A stretch of DNA of 24,174 bases from Asterionellopsis glacialis (taxonomy: Eukaryota > Bacillariophyta > Plagiogrammaphyceae > Rhaphoneidales > Asterionellopsidaceae). A program made the translations under genes and the position numbers. A model generated the notes under the pieces. The model did no database searches. It saw only the letters and a list, made by a program, of their open reading frames with translations, and had not been told where the DNA came from. The stretch covers positions 1-24,174 of the forward strand of contig WKLE02005026.1 in assembly GCA_014885115.2 (NCBI GenBank), written 5' to 3'. Below are positions 1 through 8,785 of the stretch, piece after piece; the first letter of the stretch is position 1, and each line of letters begins with the position of its first letter.

Positions 1-345
1 ACGCAAATTATAGTACTTCGATTATCATTGCAAAGGAAAGGTACACCATTAAAGTTCCTGAAGTACCTGGTATTTTGTTGAACTTGTACAGGTACTAGGT
101 ATCTTTCATCTTCGTAGACTAGATACTATTTGTACGATAATCGAACCATAAAAAGATTCTTGTCGAAAAAAGAACACTACAGAAAGAGTTCGCGTTTCGC
201 GAAACAACCTGTTTGACTGACTGTTTCTCCCGATTTCGACTTTGGATGGTCTTGTCCCGAGGACCTCTAATGACTGTACATCTATCCTAACCTCTCTCAT
301 CCTGCATGCCGATTAGAAACTAGGTCTAATACTCTTTTCTTCATA
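1..345. other. Intergenic / 5' region, no gene seen
   Basis: I see no convincing coding frame here. The minus-strand frame at 106-300 has unremarkable composition and no recognisable motif. The stretch carries two copies of the window's dispersed motif: GTACCTGGTA at 63-72 and TGTACAGGTACTAGGTA at 85-101. The 3' part is presumably the promoter and 5' UTR of the gene starting at 346 (inference). Confidence 0.5.
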
Positions 346-1563
346 ATGATAATGTCCAATCGTTTAGTTTTTGTCGTATTAGTAGTATTATTGTTCTTGC
401 AACTAGTTTCCTCGAACTCTATTACCTTGTCTACTACGAATACCAAAGACAAAGCACAACCTTCGTCGTCGTCATCATCATCATCATTATCACTTCCAGT
501 ATCATCATTATCTGCTCCTATTGAGCCAAACTTTACTAGAAACGAAGTGAAAGAACATAATCATGTGTGGAACATAATGCAAAAAAGTTGTTTTGGACGT
601 TGGAGTGGATCAATGCAAACATTTGATGTAGAGTACGATTCTAAGAAGACAGAAAATAAGCTCGTACTCTCTGATGGCAATGATAGTAAAAGATTGAATT
701 TCCGTTTGTGGGCTCGAAAGACAAAACAGCATCGACGTGGTCTATTATGGCCATTATGGTCAAGCAACAACAGCAACAACAGCTTTGGAACCTGGACCGT
801 ATGGAATTTACAGAAACTGGGAGATGAAGTAAATGTACCATTGCGACGATTACCTAGTATGGCAAAACCAAGTCAACTGAAAATTGGATTTCATCCTGGA
901 TGTGTACTACGTTTTCCAGGAGCATATAAGGAAGTACCAAGGGTTGTTTTCGAATTGGGATATTGGGATCGATATGGAGATGGAATGCGTCGAACAGTCG
1001 TAGTAGATTATCATTCAACAACACACAAGAAGAAGATGGACTTGAAAGATATTACAATTGTGCAACAAAAGGCCATTTCCGGTCGAGGAGCCTTTGTTGG
1101 AAATACAACTATCCCTGAGGACATAAATATTTTACCAGATCACCAAGCAGTGTCTACCAATGATGTGAAAGATACGTTCATAGGTCTAAATAGGGGGGGG
1201 GAGACAATGGAACCGATGCGTATAGAACGAGTTGAACTCCAAAGTATGACACGGATCGTTACCAAGAAAAGAAAAATTACTGGTGAGGAAAAGAAAAAGG
1301 CTTTGCAAGTCTTGCGCAGTTTACGACCAGACGCAGATGGTGATGGTGATTCGTCGTATTCCATGGCGCTTACATTGCCCAATGGATTGCGCACTCGACT
1401 TCCGAAGCAATTAGTACTACCTACTACTAGTAATACGAAAACTATTTCATTTGTCTTTGCACATGCTTGGAGTGGTGCACGGCCCTTACAAGCATTGTGT
1501 CTTGAATATGATCCTACAACGTCCAAAGCCATAGCAGCCACCATGTATTCCTACAACCAATGA
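346..1563 (+). CDS. Secreted or plastid-targeted DUF3598-like protein
   Basis: This is a single-exon frame of 405 aa. The N-terminus has a clear signal-peptide-like segment (residues 3-25, hydrophobic core FVVLVVLLFLQLV). A second ATG at 352 is an equally good start. A Ser-rich linker from TCA/TCG repeats follows (about residues 40-57). The mature part starts near residue 70 with HVWNIMQKSCFGRWSGSMQTF, then GFHPGCVLRFPGAY and FELGYWD (about 180-207), VVVDY...LKDITIVQQKAI (about 220-243), and near the C-terminus LPNGLRTRLPKQL with a final W...LQALCLEYD. This order (Trp/Gly-rich opening, LRFPG block, valine-rich strand, late LP.G..LP.Q motif) resembles DUF3598 proteins of cyanobacteria and algae, whose function is unknown. 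The match is from memory of the family pattern. An AATAAA lies at 1593-1598. The destination (secretory pathway or plastid) cannot be decided. Confidence 0.72.
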   Translation: MIMSNRLVFVVLVVLLFLQLVSSNSITLSTTNTKDKAQPSSSSSSSSLSLPVSSLSAPIEPNFTRNEVKEHNHVWNIMQKSCFGRWSGSMQTFDVEYDSKKTENKLVLSDGNDSKRLNFRLWARKTKQHRRGLLWPLWSSNNSNNSFGTWTVWNLQKLGDEVNVPLRRLPSMAKPSQLKIGFHPGCVLRFPGAYKEVPRVVFELGYWDRYGDGMRRTVVVDYHSTTHKKKMDLKDITIVQQKAISGRGAFVGNTTIPEDINILPDHQAVSTNDVKDTFIGLNRGGETMEPMRIERVELQSMTRIVTKKRKITGEEKKKALQVLRSLRPDADGDGDSSYSMALTLPNGLRTRLPKQLVLPTTSNTKTISFVFAHAWSGARPLQALCLEYDPTTSKAIAATMYSYNQ

Positions 1564-1651
1564 ACTAACAGATAGTTACTTAATTAAAGGAGAATAAAAG
1601 ATACAATACTCTAAATAAATTGATACAATATTATTTTATACCTTGAAGCTC

Positions 1652-2023
1652 CTATCTCTGAGCAGCCTCACAAATAAATCTTTGAATCCAACGTGCTGGT
1701 TCAAAGGCTAATACATGCACCGACCTTTGCATGATGAGAAAGTTTTTTTGGTTGTCGGAGTCAAGAAACGACGACAAATTGATGGCCGATGATTCAGAAA
1801 ACAGGAGGGTCCCAATTCTTCGACTCATCGGGCAAAGATCTAAAAAGTTCGGCAAGAGATAGGCAACAGATTCTGTCCCCATAAGCTGTATCTTTACTCT
1901 CTTTGTGTATCATTGTTGAGAGTCATAGGATGATGATCAAGCAGTTGAACTTTCCAATTTTTATTTGGGGGCGTATACGCATGTGGTCGTCAAAGTAATA
2001 GGGACAAATGTTGTAGAAGACAT
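1652..2023 (-). CDS. Possible small spliced gene, 92 aa hypothetical protein
   Basis: A minus-strand frame of normal-looking codon composition runs from 1885 to the TAG at 1652. An ATG at 1882-1880 could start it alone (76 aa). It can also be joined upstream: exon 1 from the ATG at 2023 (context GCCATGTCTTC) to 1979, intron 1978-1886 (93 nt, GTATAC...ACAG), exon 2 from 1885. The junction keeps frame and gives a 92-residue product starting MSSTTFVPITLTTTC and ending RWIQRFICEAAQR. No domain, signal peptide or membrane helix is recognised. It is tail-to-tail with the DUF3598-like gene, 88 bp apart. It may also be the last part of a larger gene or a chance frame. Confidence 0.35.
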
Positions 2024-2122
2024 GGCTCAATTAGGCCTGTATTAAGAAATATGTCAATAATATTACGTCTAACTTCAAGATCAATACAAGTTTCTTTTAA
2101 TATTGTACAAACAAAAAGCTTA

Positions 2123-3787
2123 TCAGGAGTTCGCGACGATTATGCGTACTAATTGCGTTGCTCCTCCGGATACATGCACGACCTTGTCCCCTCCAATAGT
2201 GCTACGGTCAACAGTCTTTTTCGGAACTGCCTCGTGAACTTGCTTTTTAGTCATTGTTTTCCATCCCTTTGGTTTCCAACTCCCTTTAAACTTGTGTCGT
2301 ACATACACAGTATGATGACTGTCATTCTTAGCCTCACCGAGATTCATTCTCCGATATGCAAATGCATCCTCATGCAATATTGCCAAATCGTTCACAAGAA
2401 TGTCACTTTTAATTGTAAGGGTTGGATCATCTACTAAAATATCGTGATTGTCAGGGGGGTTGTTCTTTATTTGTTCTGCCTTTAGTCGGCCGTGTTTTAT
2501 CATAAAGTCCACTACAGCCCGACTAAATACTACCGGACCCGTCTGATAAACAGCATCGCCTGGAGGTTCTCCTCCTGATCGTATGTGTGTCATGGTCTCA
2601 TTAATGAGCTCAATAGTACGGTAGAAGATGTAGTGCCCGGGTTGTCCAGCCATGGTCCATTGAGTGAATTGTAGCTTCTTGTGTTGCGATCCACGGACCA
2701 ATTTTCGTGATTCAATACCCACCATTGCACCGATCGTCGTCGTTCCATTCTTCGTTTTGGCTCTGTTAGTCGTAGTAGATCCAACAACACCACCATCACC
2801 AGTGACAGCAGCAGCGTTCTCTTTTACGGTAATCCCGAAAATTTCACCCCATTCATCAATTGGTCGTTTACAGTCGATATCACAGTCAAGGTATACCCCA
2901 CCATAGTGATACAATATGAGATATCTCCACATATCAGCTCTCATCACAGGAACGTCAAGACTATCATACAGCTCCAACCATTCCGGATAAAATTTTGCCA
3001 CAAACCTCCTCGACATGTCATTATCGTATGTAATCAATTCATACTTGGGGTTGAGCTTTCTACAATGATTACGATACTCCCTGGAATCATCATCCATCTC
3101 GATTTGTGTAATATTGGCGGCGGTGGAGAACATGTACGGTGGGAAGAGTGTTGTAGTCTGTTCTGATATGGGTAATGATGGTTTTATGGATCCTTCTGGT
3201 CGATCTGTCATCTGACTGTTGCTGGTACTCGAAATAATTGTTGTTGCGGATGGAATGGAATCTGTTGGAGGATACAATGAGTATGATTCACCATTGTAGT
3301 TGATCATTTTGTACGTTTGCAAGTACTGTACAATACTTAATAAGGGCACAAAGAAAAGAAAGAGGACACACAGAAATAACCTCACAATCCAACACCAGCG
3401 ATGTGGTTTGGAATGGATGTCAGTAATCCAAAATGAGTGGTTTAGGATGGAGGAGGTCCCGATGGTGGTGTTTGTTGTGATGCTGTTATTGTTGGCTCTT
3501 CCGGTCCAAGGAGGAGCTGCAGCTCTACTACCACCAGATCTTCTCATTATTTTTACGTGAGTTAAAACAGATATCTGGTGAATTTCATCTATAATCCCTT
3601 GTCCAGTCACCATGGATCGTAGATCTTCCCCCTTTTTGTTGGTTGTCTCATTGTTCTCGTTTTGGAACGATCCATCTTTTAGCCCCCTTTGGGGTGTAAG
3701 ATGGCCACTCTTTGAACTCGAACACATGAACAATAAATGTTGGCAGCATACCGGTACGAGTACACGTAAACGGTATAACATCATCAT
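2123..3787 (-). CDS. GT32-like glycosyltransferase with DXD motif (type II membrane protein)
   Basis: The single-exon frame is 554 aa from the first ATG. A start at 3547 (residue 81, MRRSGG) is also plausible and leaves a short cytosolic tail of about 50 residues, usual for Golgi type II enzymes. The membrane anchor is about residues 132-156 (WCWIVRLFLCVLFLFFVPLL). After a Ser/Thr stem comes the core of the DXD sugar-binding family (Gly_transf_sug, Och1/GT32-like): YELITYDNDMSRRFVAKFYP (249-268), PVMRADMWRYLILYHYGGVY (280-299), and the metal/nucleotide-sugar motif DCDID at 301-305. Later family blocks are QFTQWTMAGQPGHYIFY (about 373-389) and YQTGPVVFSRAVVDFM (414-429). An Asn/Thr-rich low-complexity insert lies at about 325-352. 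Expected role: transfer of a sugar from a nucleotide sugar in the Golgi lumen. Donor and acceptor cannot be told. It is divergent from the CCDC124-like gene. Confidence 0.88.
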   Translation of the reverse strand: MMMLYRLRVLVPVCCQHLLFMCSSSKSGHLTPQRGLKDGSFQNENNETTNKKGEDLRSMVTGQGIIDEIHQISVLTHVKIMRRSGGSRAAAPPWTGRANNNSITTNTTIGTSSILNHSFWITDIHSKPHRWCWIVRLFLCVLFLFFVPLLSIVQYLQTYKMINYNGESYSLYPPTDSIPSATTIISSTSNSQMTDRPEGSIKPSLPISEQTTTLFPPYMFSTAANITQIEMDDDSREYRNHCRKLNPKYELITYDNDMSRRFVAKFYPEWLELYDSLDVPVMRADMWRYLILYHYGGVYLDCDIDCKRPIDEWGEIFGITVKENAAAVTGDGGVVGSTTTNRAKTKNGTTTIGAMVGIESRKLVRGSQHKKLQFTQWTMAGQPGHYIFYRTIELINETMTHIRSGGEPPGDAVYQTGPVVFSRAVVDFMIKHGRLKAEQIKNNPPDNHDILVDDPTLTIKSDILVNDLAILHEDAFAYRRMNLGEAKNDSHHTVYVRHKFKGSWKPKGWKTMTKKQVHEAVPKKTVDRSTIGGDKVVHVSGGATQLVRIIVANS

Positions 3788-4245
3788 GTAAGTATTTACT
3801 ATCTAAGCTACCAGGTACGGTAGACTACGATAATTGAGGAGTCTACGGAGGACATTTTTCAGTTTCTTCCTCTTACCTAACTCTATCCCTAACTACCATA
3901 CATGAGGCTAATCTACTCGTACGCAGACAGTCAATAATAAATTAATTTGTTTTGTTTTGTTGTCGAGACCAACGCGGTCGAGACCCGCGCATTTTGACAT
4001 TTTGTCGCCACAAAAAGAGATAAGAAGGATCTCAGATCGTGGTAGTCTCTCTACTGGAGTAGAGAGGTCCTCTTGGAGAGTCCTCCCTTTTTTCTCCAGA
4101 GCTTTCGACGAGAAACATCAACGACAGTCTACACGACAAGCCCTCGTTTTCTTTTTAATTTTATACGTTCTCCGCACGGCATAAAGAATTCTCATAAAGA
4201 GGTACCCGACAATTATATTATATTATATTATAGTAAAAAGTAAAT
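3788..4245. promoter_or_regulatory. Divergent intergenic region between the GT32-like and CCDC124-like genes
   Basis: Both neighbours point away from this 458 bp stretch, so it should hold two promoters (inference from layout). Visible items are a TACCAGGTAC motif (3809-3818), a GTCGAGACC direct repeat (3962-3970 and 3977-3985), a perfect 8-bp hairpin at 4047-4066 with a TGGA loop, and an AT-only tract (TATATTATATTATATTATA) about 20-30 bases before the ATG at 4246. The short frame at 3957-4184 shows no motif and is not called. Confidence 0.4.
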
Positions 4246-5052
4246 ATGCCTGTTCGTGGTGTTAATGCAAAAGCTCAAGCTGGTCGTGACCGCAAGGCCG
4301 AACAAAAGGCTGCGAAAGATGCAGAAGTAGCCAAACAACGCTCGGCACAAGAAGAGAAGGAATGGGCCAAGGGTGCTAATGCACGTGGTGCATCTAGAGC
4401 TGAGGCAGCTGCTGCCAAGGCAGATGAGGCAGCACGTAAACGAGCTGAAAAGGCAGCTTTGTTGGCTGCTGAAGAATCTGAAATGTCTCTTCAATCAGGA
4501 TCCAAATCGAAAAAGGTGGCAACCTTGTCTCAAAAAAAGAACAGCAAAAAGAAAAAGGGTGGCGGTGATTTAAGTTTATTAGAAGATGCCTTAGTAAGTG
4601 GTGCTGAAAAGAAATTTAAAAAGAAACAAAGAGACGATAAGTTGAAAAAGGAACAAGAAGAAATGGCAGCACTTAAAAAACAACAAGCAAAAGACAGTGC
4701 ACAGCAACAACCTTTAGATCCACTTTTAGCAAATACACAAGCCATGATTGGTAGTGATGATGCTGTGGATGATGGTGCTACTTTGGTTGGACGACAAGCC
4801 AATAAAGCAATTGGAGAAACAAATGCAAGTGGTATTGATGCAGCCTTGGGATCACTTAGTATTGCAGGTGGTGGTGCGGCTATGGATGAACATCCTGAAA
4901 AACGTATGAAGGCAGCCCATAAAGAATTTGAAGAACGTATGTTACCTATTGTCAAACAAGATTATCCTGGATTACGATTAACTCAATACAAAGAAAAGAT
5001 TTTTAATATGTGGAAGAAAAGTCCTGAAAATCCAATGAATCAACAACCTTGA
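4246..5052 (+). CDS. CCDC124/Lso2-like ribosome-associated coiled-coil protein
   Basis: Intronless, 268 aa, very rich in Lys, Ala, Glu and Gln. The N-terminal half (about residues 10-85) is a charged Ala/Lys/Glu helix (AQAGRDRKAEQKAAKDAEVA). SLLEDAL and EKKFKKKQRDDKLKKEQEE follow in the middle. The C-terminal block (about 227-265) is the conserved CCDC124 end: FEERMLPIVKQDYPGLRLTQ, then KEKIFNMWKKSPENPMNQ. Animal CCDC124 and yeast Lso2 bind the 80S ribosome in its idle or recovering state. That is established for the family and is the likely role here. The protein is slightly longer than the animal form (about 220 aa) because of the Ala/Gly-rich segment at about 185-215. The ATG follows an AT-only 5' leader with an A-rich context. 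An AATAAA lies at 5191-5196. Confidence 0.9.
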   Translation: MPVRGVNAKAQAGRDRKAEQKAAKDAEVAKQRSAQEEKEWAKGANARGASRAEAAAAKADEAARKRAEKAALLAAEESEMSLQSGSKSKKVATLSQKKNSKKKKGGGDLSLLEDALVSGAEKKFKKKQRDDKLKKEQEEMAALKKQQAKDSAQQQPLDPLLANTQAMIGSDDAVDDGATLVGRQANKAIGETNASGIDAALGSLSIAGGGAAMDEHPEKRMKAAHKEFEERMLPIVKQDYPGLRLTQYKEKIFNMWKKSPENPMNQQP

Positions 5053-6019
5053 TTTTAAAAAATGCGGAAAAGAAGAAATATAAACATGCACACAAAGAGA
5101 TAAATCGTTAATTTTTTATTGTTGCGTACACATTCATATACATTTTCGTTCGGTCTAATTTAGTTGTAAATACGTTCTATTTCAAGCTATAATAAAGAAC
5201 GTTCTTAATGTACACCATCCTATTTCCAATCGTGGTCCTGTCAAGAAGGAATGCTATAATTTTTGCCATTCTTCTTGGACTATCTTCGTTTTATCATCGA
5301 TTTGATTGGAAACGTTCATCTTGACGTACAATGACATTGGTCGTATTGGATATCAATGCAAGAATGATATAACGCAGTGGACGATGAGTGATTGGATAGC
5401 GCTGGTACAAATGACCATGCGTGAGAATGATGACGATGTGAACTTGAGAAGGAGTCAAAGTTTTGGTTGTATTTCGTGAAAGGTCTAAAAGACACTGAAT
5501 TATATTACATTGAAGTAGGAAACGACTCTGAGAAGGAGCTGTATGTAAAGTAACAACTAAGAAAAGCAAGTATTATTAACTAAAAGATATTTTTCTGCGA
5601 TTGGCGTGTATGGAAGTCTCGAGGCACAAAAGGTCAATGTCGTAATGGTGTCGCCTTCTTCCCCAACTACAGTCCCAGAGTGAATGATTCAGTACATTCG
5701 ACTGACCGAATAAGTCTGCATTATTGCACATCTGCTAGGTACAATAATATTCTCAAAAGCTCCAGTGAAAGAATGTATTTTTAATAGTATTTATCTCTGC
5801 TTGTTTTTTTTAAATATAAATCGAAATGACTCCAAGGTGACAGAACAAAGCCTTTCTTTCTACCTTCTTATTGTATAATATCATTGCTACTACTACTGTT
5901 TGACAGAACAAGAACCCCCCTCCATATCCTATTTACCATTACTATCAATGGCAAACGCCCCACCGTAACATCGTACATGCTCGTACTATATGATGTTACT
6001 TCCATTTGTTTTAATTTCT
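5053..6019 (-). other. Intergenic, with a tentative minus-strand spliced coding signal at 5294-5830
   Basis: No gene can be called firmly. On the minus strand, a frame open from 5572 down to a TGA at 5294 has natural composition (for example CNIIQCLLDLSRNTTKT and ILTHGHLYQRYPITHRPLRY). It is preceded by a good pyrimidine-rich acceptor (CTTGCTTTTCTTAG). Farther upstream are short open pieces such as VGEEGDTITTLTFCASRLPY (about 5670-5600) and FENIIVPSRCAIMQTYS (about 5755-5705), but I could not join them into one frame. A plus-strand frame in the same DNA is also open for about 57 codons. The small ORF at 5884-6069 (+) shows nothing recognisable and overlaps the fibrillarin 3' end. Confidence 0.25.
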
Positions 6020-7334
6020 TTACTGTTCTGACTTCTTTTTCTTTTTGGAAGGTCTGTATTGTGCAATAACTACAGCGTGGTCTCTCTCATAGGGTTCCAA
6101 GGTAAGCTGTTCCAAGGGTTTAAAGTTTTCAGATTGTAATTTAGAAACTTCTCTTCTAAAGACAGCTTCTGGTGCTGCTGTAGAATCAATACAACTTGCC
6201 TTAATGGCAATAACTGCATGACCGCCGTTCTTCAAAAAGTAGTGTGAATTCAATGCAACGATACGTGCTTGATCAGGCTGAGCTACATCAGCAAAGACAA
6301 CATCTACCATACCGACTAACATTCTATATTTCAATGGATGTCTTGCATCTTCAATGATGGGAATAACATTTGTACGTGCCTTGGCAACATTAATCAAATC
6401 ACGTCCTGGACGGTGTGAAAATTCAACACCATATACAGCACCAGAAGGACCTACAATGTCGGATACATGTGATACAGATGTACCTGCAGCTGCTCCAATG
6501 TACAATACTTTGGATCCTGGTTTGATCCAAATATTATCAACACCACCTAATACAGCGGCAGCAACTGTGAAGAAAAGAAATAAGAGAGAGACATTCGTAG
6601 ACACAAAGTTTCACGGGTGTGTAAGTTTCAAGTGATCCAACTGAACGACTAAAGGAACGTATACAGCTTTACTGCAATGCTTGATAAAATCAGTAAAAAG
6701 CAACAGGCTAGCAACAAACAAAACTCACTCTTTGAACGGAATGGATTCCAAACACGATATTCAACCTTGGATGCATTTCCATCGGGTCCTGGTGGACCTT
6801 CCACTGAAATTCGTTTTTCACCATACACGGCAACACCTGGAGTTGAATTCAGTGTTACGAGAGCATCTTCCTTGCCACGTGCTACAAAGATACCTTCGTG
6901 TCTATGAGGTTCTACAATAACCTTGGCACCACCCTTCATTCCACCACCGCGTCCACCTCCGCGTCCTCCACCGCGTCCACCACCACGTCCACCACCACGT
7001 CCTCCTCCGCGTCCTCCACCTCTGTTGTTATTGATTGAAAAAATTATTTCAAAAATCAAACAAAACAAGAAGAAAAAAATCGAAAAATCACAAAGAACAG
7101 TTGTGAGATTTTTCATGTGCCATGACACGACTTGTTTTCAACGGATTGGAGATATACAAAAGCATGGGATCATTCATCGTGACAAGAACAATAAAAAACA
7201 TACCTTCCTCCTCCTCGTCCACCACCACCGCGTCCTCCTCGTCCACCACCACCACGACCTCCTCGTCCTCCAGGTGAGAAACCACCACGTCCTCGTCCTC
7301 CAGGTGAAAATCCACCACGTCCTCTGCCACTCAT
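6020..7334 (-). CDS. Fibrillarin (box C/D snoRNP 2'-O-methyltransferase), 3 exons
   Basis: Exons are 7334-7204, 7021-6729 and 6564-6020. Introns are 7203-7022 (182 nt, GTATGT...CAG) and 6728-6565 (164 nt, GTGAGT...CAG). The joined CDS is 969 nt, 322 aa, almost the same as the human protein. Residues 1 to about 72 are the GAR domain, first [13 protein letters not shown] then RGGG repeats; the first intron sits inside it and restores an Arg codon (AG|A). Then come [20 protein letters not shown] and [19 protein letters not shown] across the second junction. The methyltransferase fold has the SAM loop [20 protein letters not shown] (161-180), [41 protein letters not shown] and [11 protein letters not shown], so the catalytic residues expected for the family appear present. 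It should methylate rRNA (and possibly histone H2A Gln) in the nucleolus. Confidence 0.97.
6941..7021 (-). repeat. 12-bp tandem repeat coding RGGG units in fibrillarin
   Basis: On the plus strand the unit is close to CGTCCACCTCCG, repeated about seven times with third-position changes. It encodes consecutive Arg-Gly-Gly-Gly units at the 5' end of exon 2. The copies are near-identical, so copy number may vary between alleles (inference). Confidence 0.85.
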
Positions 7335-8785
7335 GATTGTAGGATGTCTTGTTTTTATTGGTTTTTTTCTATGAATTACTGCTTGTACAAAAGTTGAAAC
7401 TGTACAGATATCTATTCTATCAAAACTAATCTCAACTAGTTGTAGATTAATGTATTACGCAGACGTGTAAACAAACAAGCACCACCAAGAGATTTTTGTT
7501 GTCTTTTATTGTATATTGATTGACACACACAAACCGCAACACAGACGATAGAGGGATGTAGGCTATACCGACCGTGATAAAAATATCAGATGGATGGCTT
7601 CTGATCTTTTAGATTTTTTTCTCAGGGGACGAAAATTGATGGGTGGGCGATGCAGGTCTTGACATCGCCCTTCATTTATATATAGGTACGGTGTACAGAC
7701 TTCCTGTGGGAGACGGACTGCTGGACTGACGGGCGGGATGATGGATTACGGACATGGCAGAACGACCATGAGTAGAATCCTGGAGAGTGACAAACATTCG
7801 AGGTAGAGTGAACGACCCAAAGTAGAATACTGAGGAGTGGTTTACATACGCCAGCAAGACTTATCGATCGATCTAAAGCAAGCCAGATCTGCCAGATCGA
7901 CTTTTTCCAAATCTTGGATAATTCTACATCATATTCCATGTTATTTCTACGAAGAGGTTTCAACCTGTTCTGTACCTTGGTATCACATCATGTCTAAGAG
8001 CTCGTATCAGTGACGTGTCGTTCATATATATTGCAAATTTATTCATACATATTTTTAGTTCGCTATGTACCTCGTACCCATGCATGATTGATACATACCG
8101 CACACGAATGAAAATGAAGAAATCGAATCTCATGACACTTTTTTGCCTTGCGCGCGCTCATCTCGGGAGAGGAGAGAGAAGATACGCCGGAGCAAGCAAG
8201 ATACGCATCACAGCGAAGCAACTTGCAGTACGTAAGTGACGAAAGACTACGTAACGTGCGTAATTGCTAGCACTGACGAGAAAAAATAACACACAAGAGG
8301 GAATTTTCGAGAGTAGAGAGTAGGTCTGAACACTCTGTGGCACACATCAAGTCCTATCTTATCTACGACGAATCAGAGGGTATCCTTACAGCACCGTTAT
8401 CTTTGCACACTACAAGAGAATTGCTACATCACGCCTCTGGATTTGCACACAGTACAGCACGAACCCAAAATTCGTACTCGTAATAATACACTGGTACGTC
8501 ACTATCTCCGCTGATAGAACGAGCCAGGGAACCAAGGTCGACATCTCAATCGATCAAGGGAGTTAAAGGACAACGAGGTACATGCTGAGCAAGACCAACA
8601 ACTGTTCACATCCCTTTTGTCTTGAATTCCACTTGAATCAAAGTGTAGAGATTGTTGTCTAAAGTCGTTTTTTGAAAGAACCTGTTGGAAAGATTGGAGA
8701 GAAAGGTTTCTGCTAATCAAAGAGAAAGGGGGTGCTTTACAAAAAGGCCATCTTGGTTTTTCGACTGAGAAACTGAAAATATATC
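7335..8785. promoter_or_regulatory. Divergent intergenic region upstream of fibrillarin and the glucan synthase
   Basis: This 1.45 kb separates two divergent genes and should contain both promoters and 5' UTRs (inference). Short frames at 7676-7963 (-), 8015-8239 (+) and 8502-8720 (-) show no motif and overlap each other, so they are not called. A plus-strand frame at about 8323-8484, between stops, includes TTRELLHHASGF, which faintly recalls the LLTHTSG motif of beta-lactamase-like serine hydrolases. It has no start, no active-site SxxK and no continuation. No RNA gene was recognised. Confidence 0.4.

Noticed and set aside
1140..1544. 134-aa minus-strand ORF inside the DUF3598-like gene
   Set aside because: Shadow of the real plus-strand gene with no motif of its own.
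4530..4955. 141-aa minus-strand ORF with poly-Phe start inside the CCDC124-like gene
   Set aside because: It is the reverse of Lys/Ala-rich codons; the plus-strand protein matches a known family.
6565..6728. Intronic snoRNA in the second fibrillarin intron
   Set aside because: A CTGA is present but there is no RTGATGA box in a suitable place and no closing stem.
7022..7203. Intronic C/D snoRNA in the first fibrillarin intron
   Set aside because: GATGAATGATCC vaguely recalls a C box, but no CTGA D box or terminal stem was found on the minus strand.
8323..8484. Plus-strand frame containing TTRELLHHASGF, similar to the LLTHTSG motif of beta-lactamase-like serine hydrolases
   Set aside because: Only about 53 codons between stops, no start codon, no SxxK active site and no adjoining exon found. 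Probably chance or at best a tiny relic.
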